Assembly (NCBI GenBank): GCA_002722095.1 | Contig: PBKG01000024.1 | Location: forward strand, 124,001-188,000 | Length of the DNA stretch: 64,000 bases | From: Rhodospirillaceae bacterium | Lineage (GTDB): Bacteria > Pseudomonadota > Alphaproteobacteria > UBA8366 | Direction of reading: 5' to 3' | In this document: in pieces, positions 35,453 to 43,702 of the stretch | Layout: each line of letters starts with the position of its first letter | Position numbering within the stretch: the first letter of the stretch is position 1 | Position numbers and translations under genes: made by a program | Notes under the pieces: generated by a model | Database searches by the model: none | Told to the model about the DNA's origin: nothing | What the model saw: only the letters and a program-made list of their open reading frames with translations

Positions 35453-36460
35453 ATGGCAGTCAGAGTTGCAATTAACGGGTTCGGCCGTATTGGTCGTTTG
35501 GTGTTACGCGCGGCCTATGAGGCAGGCCGTGACGACATCGATTTCGTCGGCATCAACGATCTCGGCTCGGTCGAAGCCAATGCGCATTTGCTTAAGTTCG
35601 ACAGCGTGCACGGTGTCTTTCCCGGCGATGTGAGTGCCGGCGAAGATTGGATCGATCTCGGCAAAGGTAAAATCAAGGTCACTGCGGAGCGCGACCCGAA
35701 GAAATTGCCCTGGGGCGATCTCGACGTAGACGTGGCGATGGAATGCACCGGCATTTTTGTCACCAAGGAAGACGCCGCGATGCACCTCGAAGCGGGTGCC
35801 AAGAAAGTTATCGTGTCGGCACCGGCAAGCGGCGTCGATCTCACCGTGGTTTACGGCGTGAACGACGATCAACTTTCCGCTGATCACACGGTGATCTCCA
35901 ACGCTTCTTGCACCACAAACTGTTTGGCGCCGGTAGCGGCAGTTCTGCACGATGCCATCGGCATCGAACAGGGCTATATGACCACGGTGCATTCCTTCAC
36001 CGGCGACCAAGTTACCGTCGATACGCTGCATGACGATCTCCGGCGCGCACGTTCCGCGTCGCAGGCACTTATTACGACATCGACGGGCGCGGCGAAAGCG
36101 GTTGGGCTGGTCCTTCCCGAACTCAATGGTAAGCTCGACGGCACGGCGATCCGGGTACCCACGCCAAACGTTTCGCTCATCGATTTCAAATTCAACGCCA
36201 AGCGGGAGACCACACCGGAAGAGGTCAACGAAGCGATCACCAAGGCCGCCAACGGCAAGCTCAAAGGCGTGCTTGCGACGAACGACGGTCCCCTGGTTTC
36301 CATCGACTTCAATCACAATCCGGCGAGTTCGGTGTTCGACCTTACCCAGACTCAGGTTATCGAAGGGACGCTGGTCCGGGTCTTGTCCTGGTACGACAAT
36401 GAATGGGGCTTTTCGAACCGAATGTCCGATACCGCTGTTGCCTTGGGGTCGCTCGGCTGA
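35453..36460 (+). CDS. gap: Glyceraldehyde-3-phosphate dehydrogenase, type I
   Basis: A 335-aa enzyme that oxidises glyceraldehyde-3-phosphate to 1,3-bisphosphoglycerate. The Rossmann motif INGFGRIGR begins it, the catalytic cysteine is C153 in [12 protein letters not shown], and the C-terminal [12 protein letters not shown] is intact. A good AAGGGGG ribosome site lies upstream of the ATG. It follows transketolase by 115 bp; the next gene appears to overlap its end in another frame. Confidence 0.98.
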   Translation: MAVRVAINGFGRIGRLVLRAAYEAGRDDIDFVGINDLGSVEANAHLLKFDSVHGVFPGDVSAGEDWIDLGKGKIKVTAERDPKKLPWGDLDVDVAMECTGIFVTKEDAAMHLEAGAKKVIVSAPASGVDLTVVYGVNDDQLSADHTVISNASCTTNCLAPVAAVLHDAIGIEQGYMTTVHSFTGDQVTVDTLHDDLRRARSASQALITTSTGAAKAVGLVLPELNGKLDGTAIRVPTPNVSLIDFKFNAKRETTPEEVNEAITKAANGKLKGVLATNDGPLVSIDFNHNPASSVFDLTQTQVIEGTLVRVLSWYDNEWGFSNRMSDTAVALGSLG

Positions 36461-36879
36461 GCGGCGTCCGCAAAGCCATCACGATTCACAGCTTGGCTCA
36501 CGCCAGGCTGGCACTTCAGGCCGCTTCGGAAATCGGGCGGCCTGTTTTGTTGCTAAGCGCACCGTACGCTGCCGGCACCGTAGGCCCGGGTTGGTTTCAG
36601 GCGGTGATCGCCGAGGCCGCTACCGAATTTAACGATATGGAAATTGAAGCGATGCTCGATTGCGGCGATCGGGCGGGCTACGCCTTGGCCGCGCTCCGAC
36701 AGGGCATCACCCATATCCGCTTTGAAGGCAAGACCAAGGACAAGGTAACTGACATCGCCAACCAACTAGGTGCCCAAGTCAGCACAGCCCGGCCCGACTC
36801 GCTTGATCTTTACGCCTTGGAAATCCAGGGCGAGAGCCTCGACAAAGCTTGCCGGGACTGGCTTTTAGAAGTGGATTGA
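36403..36879 (+). CDS. Small protein of unknown function between gap and fba
   Basis: A protein of at most 158 aa; I do not recognise a named family. From about residue 25 it reads [16 protein letters not shown], then RPVLLLSAP and [18 protein letters not shown]-like ([15 protein letters not shown]) and HIRFEG. The alternating strands and helices suggest part of a TIM-barrel or Rossmann-like fold. The only ATG (36403) lies 57 bp inside gap; a CTG just after the gap stop is another option, so the true start is uncertain. Base composition is like its neighbours. Its place between two glycolytic genes suggests a metabolic or regulatory link. Confidence 0.65.
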   Translation: MGLFEPNVRYRCCLGVARLSGVRKAITIHSLAHARLALQAASEIGRPVLLLSAPYAAGTVGPGWFQAVIAEAATEFNDMEIEAMLDCGDRAGYALAALRQGITHIRFEGKTKDKVTDIANQLGAQVSTARPDSLDLYALEIQGESLDKACRDWLLEVD

Positions 36880-36983
36880 AGGCGTTAGCGCCTACCTTCC
36901 TGGCAAGTTGAAAATCGATACCGGCTCTTGTATGCCTCATCCGGTCTTTGACCAAAAAGATATTCGTCGATGGGGAGCCGACC

Positions 36984-37904
36984 ATGAAAGTCACACAACT
37001 CGTCAAAAAGATTCTTGCCAATTACGAAAGCGATTGTCCCGGCACTAAAGCCAACCTAGCCCGCATTTTGATGCATGGACGGCTAGGCGGGACCGGCAAA
37101 TTGCTTATCCTTCCGGTCGATCAAGGGTTCGAACATGGGCCGGCACGGAGTTTCGAGAAAAATCCGCCGGCCTATGACCCCCACTATCACTACCAACTGG
37201 CCGTAGATGCGGGCCTGTCCGCTTATGCTGCTCCGCTCGGCATGATCGAGGCCGGAGCGGACTCGTTCGCCGGCGCGATTCCGACAATCCTCAAACTGAA
37301 CAGCTCAAACAGTCACGCGACGTCGAAGGATCAGGCGGTTTATGGCAGCGTCAACGATGCGCTCCGGCTCGGCTGTGCCGCGATCGGCTTTACTATCTAT
37401 CCCGGCTCCGACGATCAATTCGAACTGATGGAAGAATTTCGTGAGCTCTCCGAGGAAGCCAAGGCGGTCGGCCTCGCGGCAGTGCTTTGGTCTTACCCGC
37501 GTGGCGGCAATCTCGACCGCGAAGGCGAAACCGCCATCGACGTATGCGCTTACGCAGCCCATCTGGCCGCGGAAATGGGCGCGCATATCATTAAGGTCAA
37601 ACCGCCGACGGATGTTCTCTATCAACCGGAAGCGAAGAAGGTATACGAAGAGCACAACGTCGATATCTCGACGCTCTCGGCCCGTATCGCCCATGTGGTG
37701 CAGTCATCTTTCAACGGCCGTCGGCTCGTTGTGTTCTCCGGTGGCGAAGCCAAGGATCTGGATGGTGTGCTGGACGAAATCCGCTCTGTCCGCGATGGCG
37801 GGGGCACAGGATCGATCATCGGCCGCAACACATTTCAGCGCCCACGCGAGGACGCGATGGCGATGCTGAACACGATCGTGAAAATTTATCAGGGTAAAGC
37901 CTAG
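36984..37904 (+). CDS. fba: Fructose-bisphosphate aldolase, class I (DhnA/FbaB type)
   Basis: A 306-aa Schiff-base aldolase of the archaeal/DhnA type, cleaving or forming fructose-1,6-bisphosphate. The conserved LPVDQGFEHGP near the start and the Schiff-base lysine in HIIKVKPP identify it; GRNTFQRPR binds phosphate near the C-terminus. The ATG at 36984 follows GGGGAG; a start 12 codons upstream is less likely. It ends a tkt-gap-small gene-fba unit and is followed by a terminator. Confidence 0.95.
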   Translation: MKVTQLVKKILANYESDCPGTKANLARILMHGRLGGTGKLLILPVDQGFEHGPARSFEKNPPAYDPHYHYQLAVDAGLSAYAAPLGMIEAGADSFAGAIPTILKLNSSNSHATSKDQAVYGSVNDALRLGCAAIGFTIYPGSDDQFELMEEFRELSEEAKAVGLAAVLWSYPRGGNLDREGETAIDVCAYAAHLAAEMGAHIIKVKPPTDVLYQPEAKKVYEEHNVDISTLSARIAHVVQSSFNGRRLVVFSGGEAKDLDGVLDEIRSVRDGGGTGSIIGRNTFQRPREDAMAMLNTIVKIYQGKA

Positions 37905-37923
37905 ACCTGAGCTAACGCCTATT

Positions 37924-37960
37924 AAAAAGGCCGCGTGGCTTTCACCGCGCGGCCTTTTCT
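37924..37960. terminator. Bidirectional terminator between fba and the dienelactone hydrolase gene
   Basis: GGCCGCGTGG (37929-37938) pairs with CCGCGCGGCC (37945-37954) around a six-base loop with a single G-T wobble. It is flanked by an A-run (37924-37928) and a T-run (37955-37958). The flanking runs let it act in both directions, which suits the convergent genes. Confidence 0.9.
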
Positions 37961-37975
37961 CGTCAAATTCGATCC

Positions 37976-38644
37976 TTAAGCTAATTGCTCGGCGAAGAAC
38001 GTCATGGTCCGGCCGTGAGCGAGCTTGGCGCTTTCCTCATCATAGGAATCCCGGTGATCGCAATTAAAGCCGTGGCCCGCGGCATAAACGTGGTGAGTGG
38101 CGTCCGGCGTGGCGGCCTTGACCTCGCCTACCTTTTCCATCGGGATTGAAGCGTCTGTTTCACCCCAATGGAACATGACGGGAATCTTTGCGCTTTCATC
38201 CTTGAAGTCCGGAATGCGCCCGCCATAGTACGGTGCCGAACAAGCGAGGCCATCGACCCGGCATGCGGCCAGCCAGGAAACCGAGCCGCCCCAGCACCAG
38301 CCGGTGATTCCGATCTTACCGGCCGATTGGACCGCATCGCGAGCCGCTTCCACATCGCGCATGGCATCGTCGAAATCCATCGCTTTCATGCATTCGATAC
38401 CCTTGTCGCGGTCCTCGCCGACATAGCCCACATCCACATCGCGCTCGACTCGGTCGTAAAGCTGTGGCGCCACTGCGAGGTATCCCTCGGCAGCATAACG
38501 ATCGACCATGTCTCTAATGTGGCCATTAACGCCGAACGCTTCCTGAATTACCAATATAGCACCCTTTGGCGTGCCCGACGGCTCGGCCTTCCAGGCGCCG
38601 AAGCTGTGGCCATCGGAGGCGGTCAATTCGATTTTATCTGGCAT
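37976..38644 (-). CDS. Dienelactone hydrolase family protein
   Basis: A 222-aa alpha/beta hydrolase. The nucleophile is a cysteine in GWCWGG, and the likely triad partners are Asp in GETDASIP and His in AGHGFNCDHR. Starting EAFGVNGHIRD is a family hallmark (Glu next to the oxyanion hole). Members hydrolyse dienelactone in chloroaromatic breakdown, but many are general hydrolases. It diverges from the dioxygenase array that starts 177 bp away, so a catabolic link is possible but unproven. Confidence 0.9.
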   Translation of the reverse strand: MPDKIELTASDGHSFGAWKAEPSGTPKGAILVIQEAFGVNGHIRDMVDRYAAEGYLAVAPQLYDRVERDVDVGYVGEDRDKGIECMKAMDFDDAMRDVEAARDAVQSAGKIGITGWCWGGSVSWLAACRVDGLACSAPYYGGRIPDFKDESAKIPVMFHWGETDASIPMEKVGEVKAATPDATHHVYAAGHGFNCDHRDSYDEESAKLAHGRTMTFFAEQLA

Positions 38645-38821
38645 TAAAACTCTCCCCGTGCGGTGGTTATTTGGTTGAAAGATATCGCCTACTTTACTGA
38701 AAAAATGTTTCAGGGGAATGGCGCTGAAGTAACGAGTAACCGCTATATTGCCTTCGCGATCAAATCGAAGGATTATGGAACCAGCAACGATTCATCACAT
38801 AAAACGACGAGGAAACGGTCA

Positions 38822-39679
38822 GTGGCCTACAAGCATATTGACGTGCAGCCCATCGCAGGCGCCGGCGGCGCGGAAGTGTATGGCGTCGATCTGTCGAAAC
38901 CCATCAAACGCGACGTATTCGCCGAGGTCTACAAGGCCTGGCTTAAACATCAGGCGGTCTTCTTCCGCGATCAAAAGCTCACCTCGGAACAGTACATTAA
39001 ATTTGCCAAAAAATGGGGCGGGATTCACCTTCACCCCTTCGTCAAAGGCCTGGCGAAGCATCCGGAAATTCTGGAAGTCAAAAAGACCGAGACGGATACC
39101 TACACGTTCGGCAATCGTTGGCATACGGACCAGATGTTTTCACCCACTCCAGCCAAAGCGACTATCCTCTATGCAAAGGAAGTCCCCCCATATGGCGGCG
39201 ACACCCAATTTGCAAATATGTATCTCGCTTACGAGGCGCTGTCGCCGGGCATGAAAAAAATGCTGCGCAAGGTAAAGACCTACAATGTGGGCGACGGCAA
39301 TAAGCGCCGCGCGAACTACAACACGCGTCAGGACCGCTACAAAGGCGCCAGCGCCAAGCCCAAGGCACCACCCAAAGGATTGAAGACGAATGCGGAGCAT
39401 CCGCTCGTCCGCACGCATCCTGAAACCAAGAAAAAAGCTCTCTATATTGGCGTTCACACCCAAAATCTCGTTGGGTTCGAGAATGCGGAATCCGAGTTTT
39501 TAATCGACTTACTGCGCGATCACTGCACCAGGCCCGAATTCATTTCCAGATTCGACTGGCAGAAAAACTCGATGGCGATCTGGGACAATCGGTGCCTTCA
39601 GCATTACGCGATTTCGGACTATCCGGGACATCGCCGGCGGATGCATCGAATCACTATCAAGGGCGACAAGCCGTTTTAA
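38822..39679 (+). CDS. TauD/TfdA family Fe(II)/2-oxoglutarate dioxygenase, paralog 1
   Basis: A 285-aa oxygenase. Iron ligands are H101 and D103 (RWHTDQMF) and H261 (LQHYAIS); R276 in MHRITIKG should hold 2-oxoglutarate, and T128 lies in GGDT. The start is a GTG at 38822 after GAGGAAA, matching the N-terminus of paralogs 2 and 3 (AYKHIDVQP); 53 extra codons upstream are judged untranslated. The following gene starts 17 bp later. The family covers taurine, alkylsulfate, 2,4-D and other substrates, so the substrate is unknown. Confidence 0.92.
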   Translation: MAYKHIDVQPIAGAGGAEVYGVDLSKPIKRDVFAEVYKAWLKHQAVFFRDQKLTSEQYIKFAKKWGGIHLHPFVKGLAKHPEILEVKKTETDTYTFGNRWHTDQMFSPTPAKATILYAKEVPPYGGDTQFANMYLAYEALSPGMKKMLRKVKTYNVGDGNKRRANYNTRQDRYKGASAKPKAPPKGLKTNAEHPLVRTHPETKKKALYIGVHTQNLVGFENAESEFLIDLLRDHCTRPEFISRFDWQKNSMAIWDNRCLQHYAISDYPGHRRRMHRITIKGDKPF

Positions 39680-39696
39680 CCGACGAGGCAACGGAC

Positions 39697-40554
39697 ATGG
39701 CTTTCAAACATATCGACGTCAAACCTTTGACCGGCGCACTTGGGGCGGAAGTCTTCGGTCCCGATCTTAGAAAACCGATCCCGAAACCGGAGATGGATGA
39801 AATCCACAAGGCGTGGCTCAAATATCAGGTGATCTTTTTCCGCGATCAGAAGATCAGCCCTAACCAGCACATCAAATTTGCCAAGAAATGGGGCGGTATC
39901 CATATTCACCCGTTCATAAAACCGCATCCGCGATATCCCGAAATCATCGTAATCAAGAAGACCGAGAAGGACACGCATACGTTCGGGTCCTCTTGGCACA
40001 CCGATCAGATGTTTTCAGTGCGACCCGCAAAAGCGACGATCCTCTATGCCAAGGAAGTGCCGGAGGTCGGCGGCGATACGATATTCTCGAATATGTATCA
40101 GGCCTACAAAATGCTCTCGCCGTCGATGAAAAAAATTCTGCGCGGTGTCAAAATCGAAGCGGCGGGCAACAATCAACGGAACCGGGTACAGAAAACCCGC
40201 GAAGAACGCTATTCCAAAGGTTCATCGATGCAGTCGATCAAGCCGCCCAAGAATCTCAAGACGGTGAATTTCCACCCGCTGTTCAGAACGCATCCCGAGA
40301 CCAAGAAAAAGGCGCTCTATATCGGCAACCACGTGGTCGGTTTGCAAGATTTCGAGGATAGCGAAGCGCAGCCGATCATCAATTTCCTGCGCGAATTCTC
40401 CCAACGGCCAGAATTCCTCTGCCGCTTTCGTTGGCAGCCCAACTCAATGGCGATTTGGGATAATCGCTGCGTCCAGCACTACGCTGTGCCCGATTACCAA
40501 GGCAAGCGCCGGCGCATGCATCGGATTACCATCAAAGGCGATGTGCCATTCTAG
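39697..40554 (+). CDS. TauD/TfdA family Fe(II)/2-oxoglutarate dioxygenase, paralog 2
   Basis: A 285-aa close paralog of the preceding protein, collinear in length and motifs: H101/D103 (SWHTDQMF), H261 (VQHYAVP), R276 (MHRITIKG). It shares the KKWGGIH-HPF segment and a basic loop before KPPKNLKT. It differs from paralog 1 mostly at residues 74-100 and 155-190, which lie near the expected substrate entrance. The ATG follows the same CGAGG-type ribosome site. Confidence 0.93.
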   Translation: MAFKHIDVKPLTGALGAEVFGPDLRKPIPKPEMDEIHKAWLKYQVIFFRDQKISPNQHIKFAKKWGGIHIHPFIKPHPRYPEIIVIKKTEKDTHTFGSSWHTDQMFSVRPAKATILYAKEVPEVGGDTIFSNMYQAYKMLSPSMKKILRGVKIEAAGNNQRNRVQKTREERYSKGSSMQSIKPPKNLKTVNFHPLFRTHPETKKKALYIGNHVVGLQDFEDSEAQPIINFLREFSQRPEFLCRFRWQPNSMAIWDNRCVQHYAVPDYQGKRRRMHRITIKGDVPF

Positions 40555-40573
40555 GCTTTGAGGGAGGCCTCAA

Positions 40574-41413
40574 TTGGCGTTCCGACATATCGATGTAAGC
40601 CCGATTTCCGGAGCCCTCGGCGCCGTTATCGAAGGCGTCGATTTGTCAAAACCGTTACCGAAACCGGTTTTCGATGAAATCCGCTCCGCTTGGCTCGAGT
40701 ACTGCGTAATCTTTTTTCGTGGCCAAAAGCTGGAACCCTCCCAATTCGTCCGCTTCGCGCGCAAATGGGGCGGAATACATTTGCACCCGTTCCTCGAACC
40801 CCATCCCGAACACAAGGAAATTATCGAAATCATCAAGACCGAGAAGGACACCTACACCTTCGGCGATGCTTGGCATAGCGACCAGCTATTTCAGCGTCGC
40901 CCTGCAAAAGCAACCATGCTGTATGCGAAAGAAGTGCCTGAGTTCGGCGGCGATACTCTGTTCGCAAACATGTACCTTGCCTATGACGGGTTGTCCTCCG
41001 GCATGAAGAAAATACTCGACGACGTTCGAATCGAGGCGTCCGGCGGCACCCGTAGCGCCCAGGCGGCAACGCAAAACAAGGGCTCAATGAATTCCAAAGC
41101 GCCGCCCAAAAACCTAAGTACGAGTTGTTTCCATCCGCTTTTCCGCACACATCCCGAAACCGGCAAAAAATCCCTTTTCATCGGAAATCAAGTCGAAGGC
41201 TTGAAGAATTTCGCGCGCGAGGAAGCGCAGCCAATTATCGAGTACCTTCGCGACTTTGCCGAGCGACCGGAATTCACCTGCCGCTTTCGCTGGGAGGTGG
41301 ACTCTTTGGCGTTTTGGGATAATAGATGTGTTCAGCATTACGCGGTGCCGGACACCGATGGGAAACGGCGCCACATGCACCGAATTACGATCAAGGGCGA
41401 CGTGCCCGTCTAG
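40574..41413 (+). CDS. TauD/TfdA family Fe(II)/2-oxoglutarate dioxygenase, paralog 3
   Basis: A 279-aa paralog. H101/D103 appear as AWHSDQLF, H255 in VQHYAVP and R270 in MHRITIKG. It is six residues shorter than paralogs 1 and 2, through a deletion in the variable loop around residues 160-175. The start is a TTG with AGGGAGG just upstream (40561-40567). Similarity to paralog 2 (GDVP end, KPPKNL-like loop) suggests these two split most recently. Confidence 0.92.
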   Translation: MAFRHIDVSPISGALGAVIEGVDLSKPLPKPVFDEIRSAWLEYCVIFFRGQKLEPSQFVRFARKWGGIHLHPFLEPHPEHKEIIEIIKTEKDTYTFGDAWHSDQLFQRRPAKATMLYAKEVPEFGGDTLFANMYLAYDGLSSGMKKILDDVRIEASGGTRSAQAATQNKGSMNSKAPPKNLSTSCFHPLFRTHPETGKKSLFIGNQVEGLKNFAREEAQPIIEYLRDFAERPEFTCRFRWEVDSLAFWDNRCVQHYAVPDTDGKRRHMHRITIKGDVPV

Positions 41414-41430
41414 CAGCAGGAGTTCGAACC

Positions 41431-42306
41431 ATGTTGGAACAACGGCGAACCCAATATGACACGCTCGAAGCAGTTCCCTTTGCGGGCGCGCTCGGGGCCG
41501 AAATCGTAGGTGTCGACCTATCGAAACCGATGAAACGGGAAGTTTTCGCCGACGTCCGCCAGGCCTTCCTCGATCATCAGGTGATCTGTTTCCGCGATCA
41601 GGATCTGCCGCCCGAGGCACAAGTCCGTTTCGCGCGGAAATGGGGCGCGATCCATCGCCATCCCTTCATGCCGACCATGGACGGGCATCCTGAGATATTG
41701 GAGATCGTCAAGAATCCGAAGGACCAGCGGAATTTCGGCAATCTATGGCATACGGATCAGAGCTTCGTAGCGAAGCCGGCCAAGGCGACGATCCTCTATG
41801 CGGTCGAGACACCGCCCTACGGTGGCGATACTCAATGGTCGAATATGTATCTCGCCTATGAAGCGCTTTCGCCGGGCATGAAAGAATTGCTGTCGGAGAT
41901 CAAAGTCGAAAACACCGGCAACAAGAACAAAACCCGCGGCGGCATCGACAAGCGCGACCGCTACAAGGGCCACAGCCATGTGAAGCCAATAAATCCGCCA
42001 CCGGAAATCGACACCATCAATTTCCATCCTCTGATCCGCACCCACCCCGAGACCGGACGTAAGAGCCTCTACATCAGCTCACACACCCAAGGTTTCGAGC
42101 ACTTCGATTTCGAGGAATCTTTGCCGCTCATTCTCTATTTGCGCAAATATATCGAGAAGCCGGAATTTACAGCGCGTTTTCGCTGGGAGCCCAAATCGCT
42201 GGTTATGTGGGACAATCGTTGCGTCATGCATTACGCGATGAACGATTATCACGGTTTCCGCCGCTATATGCGTCGCATTACGATCAAGGGCGACAAACCG
42301 AGATAA
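41431..42306 (+). CDS. TauD/TfdA family Fe(II)/2-oxoglutarate dioxygenase, paralog 4
   Basis: A 291-aa paralog, the most divergent of the four. The ligands are H107/D109 (LWHTDQSF), H267 (VMHYAMN) and R282 (RRITIKG). It has a different N-terminus (MLEQRRTQYDTLEAVPF) and a KWGAIHRHPF variant. The start ATG has AGGAG 12 bp upstream. It is the last gene of the array and faces a DUF2817-type gene whose end is six bp away. Confidence 0.93.
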   Translation: MLEQRRTQYDTLEAVPFAGALGAEIVGVDLSKPMKREVFADVRQAFLDHQVICFRDQDLPPEAQVRFARKWGAIHRHPFMPTMDGHPEILEIVKNPKDQRNFGNLWHTDQSFVAKPAKATILYAVETPPYGGDTQWSNMYLAYEALSPGMKELLSEIKVENTGNKNKTRGGIDKRDRYKGHSHVKPINPPPEIDTINFHPLIRTHPETGRKSLYISSHTQGFEHFDFEESLPLILYLRKYIEKPEFTARFRWEPKSLVMWDNRCVMHYAMNDYHGFRRYMRRITIKGDKPR

Positions 42307-42312
42307 ACGGGC

Positions 42313-43215
42313 TTAAGGCCGTTGCATCACTTTCATTGCACGGCGGATGACCGCGTGCGCCTTTTTCCAAACCTCGATCCTCCAAGCGGGATCGTCGGGA
42401 TAGAACATCCGCCCTGTGCTGGTGCCTAGCATCGCTTCCAACGAATAAGTGCCGAATTCCATTACCGCCGCTGCCAGCTCCGCCGGCGGCAGCGCGGCGA
42501 TTAGACTTTGCGCCAACGGACCGGGCACTGCGCGCGAAGAGGCATCGTCGAGTTCGGCCCTTGCACCGAACCAAAGCCCCGCCCGCCTCCCTGCCGGCGT
42601 CGCCTTACCAGCACAGGCGATTACGTCACAACGTCCAAACTCGCCAGGACCCGTGCGGACGTCGAGAACGCCTATCCGGGTCGCCCGACCGAGGTGAACT
42701 TCCATCAACTTTTCGAGTTCCTGCTCAGGTGAAGGCGCCTCTTTCGAGTCATCTTCTACGGCATCATCTTCGTTTATGCGCAGCGTCTTTCCCTCGCGCA
42801 CGAACTCCTCATAACGAGTTTCCGCCGCGACCAACAATGCATCTTCCCATGCTCGTTCGGGCACCGAGAAGGTGGCGTTCGGCAAAGTCTGTTGCCATTC
42901 GGGCGCTACGCTATGGACGAAAAGAATGCCGACCTCGCGCGGCAATTCCCGTCGCACGGGGCCAGCCAACGCGCAGCATTGGATTGCCGAGGCGCAGAGA
43001 CCTTCGCCCTCGCCGGCTCCGGAAGTGAGCACCAAAACAGAGGGCGCGTCGGGAGAATCGATTCGGGCGGCGTCTATGACAAAACCGTCTTCTTCCCAAT
43101 CGCCGATGGTACAGATTTCCAGCCCCGCGTCCTCACATATGCCACGGAACCGGCGCCTAGCGGCAGCGGGGTCGTCTTCAAAAAATTCAGCCGGTAGTTC
43201 GGACACGGGCGACAC
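42313..43215 (-). CDS. DUF2817-like protein lacking zinc ligands (probable pseudoenzyme)
   Basis: A 300-aa protein with the layout of DUF2817, an M14-carboxypeptidase-like family. The C-terminal EFGTYSLEAMLG and FYPDDPAWRIEVWKKA match it well. The metal motifs are lost: family SG-x-HG-x-EG is here SGAGEGEG, with Gly68 in place of the zinc His, and the usual DLHTG is DVRTG (Arg187). The NVDLNRN motif is not found. The frame is intact with normal codon use, so it looks like a kept non-catalytic protein. GTG start. The function is unknown. Confidence 0.7.
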   Translation of the reverse strand: MSPVSELPAEFFEDDPAAARRRFRGICEDAGLEICTIGDWEEDGFVIDAARIDSPDAPSVLVLTSGAGEGEGLCASAIQCCALAGPVRRELPREVGILFVHSVAPEWQQTLPNATFSVPERAWEDALLVAAETRYEEFVREGKTLRINEDDAVEDDSKEAPSPEQELEKLMEVHLGRATRIGVLDVRTGPGEFGRCDVIACAGKATPAGRRAGLWFGARAELDDASSRAVPGPLAQSLIAALPPAELAAAVMEFGTYSLEAMLGTSTGRMFYPDDPAWRIEVWKKAHAVIRRAMKVMQRP

Positions 43216-43276
43216 CAGTCGTGGCTTGGTTCAGGGGTTAAGCTATACTACGGATCGGTAAAGAGGGAGACTGGCC

Positions 43277-43699
43277 ATGGGCAAGGCCCGCATCAAGCAT
43301 ATTCAGCTGAAGGTCGAGGACATGGACCGAACGGCAAAATTTTATAAATCCGTATTCGGATTCGAAGAGCCCGAGCGTCGGCATACTCGGGGCGATCATT
43401 GGACGGCACACCTTACCGACGGCACCGTCGACCTCGCTTGCACCCAATATGACGACGAAGAATCTACCGAAGCACTGGCCCATGGTGCCGGATACAAGAT
43501 CGGCCATTTCGGCATCGAGGTGGAAGACCTCGAAACGACAGCGGCCAAACTAAAAGAGTATGGTTGCAGGATCGTAAGCCCGCCCGGCCAAGTGCCTATC
43601 AAGTTCTTCGTACCCGGAGGGGGCGGCATGGCTGAAATCGCACCACTCGGCGCTTTCAAACGGCCGCGCACGGGAAAATTCAAGGATATCGATAAATAG
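43277..43699 (+). CDS. VOC (glyoxalase/bleomycin-resistance) superfamily protein
   Basis: A 140-aa protein with two beta-alpha-beta-beta-beta units: IKHIQLKVEDMDRTAKFYK and KIGHFGIEVEDLETTAAKL. Metal positions can be guessed as His10 (KHIQ), His76-type (GHFG) and the C-terminal Glu in MAEIA. Members include lyases, dioxygenases and resistance proteins, and no substrate can be given. The ATG follows GGGAG. It diverges from the DUF2817-like gene across 61 bp. Confidence 0.88.
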   Translation: MGKARIKHIQLKVEDMDRTAKFYKSVFGFEEPERRHTRGDHWTAHLTDGTVDLACTQYDDEESTEALAHGAGYKIGHFGIEVEDLETTAAKLKEYGCRIVSPPGQVPIKFFVPGGGGMAEIAPLGAFKRPRTGKFKDIDK

Positions 43700-43702
43700 C
43701 GG

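Noticed and set aside
38663..38821. N-terminal extension of the first TauD-type gene
   Set aside because: Paralogs 2 and 3 start at the equivalent of the GTG at 38822, which has its own ribosome site; the extra residues have no counterpart.
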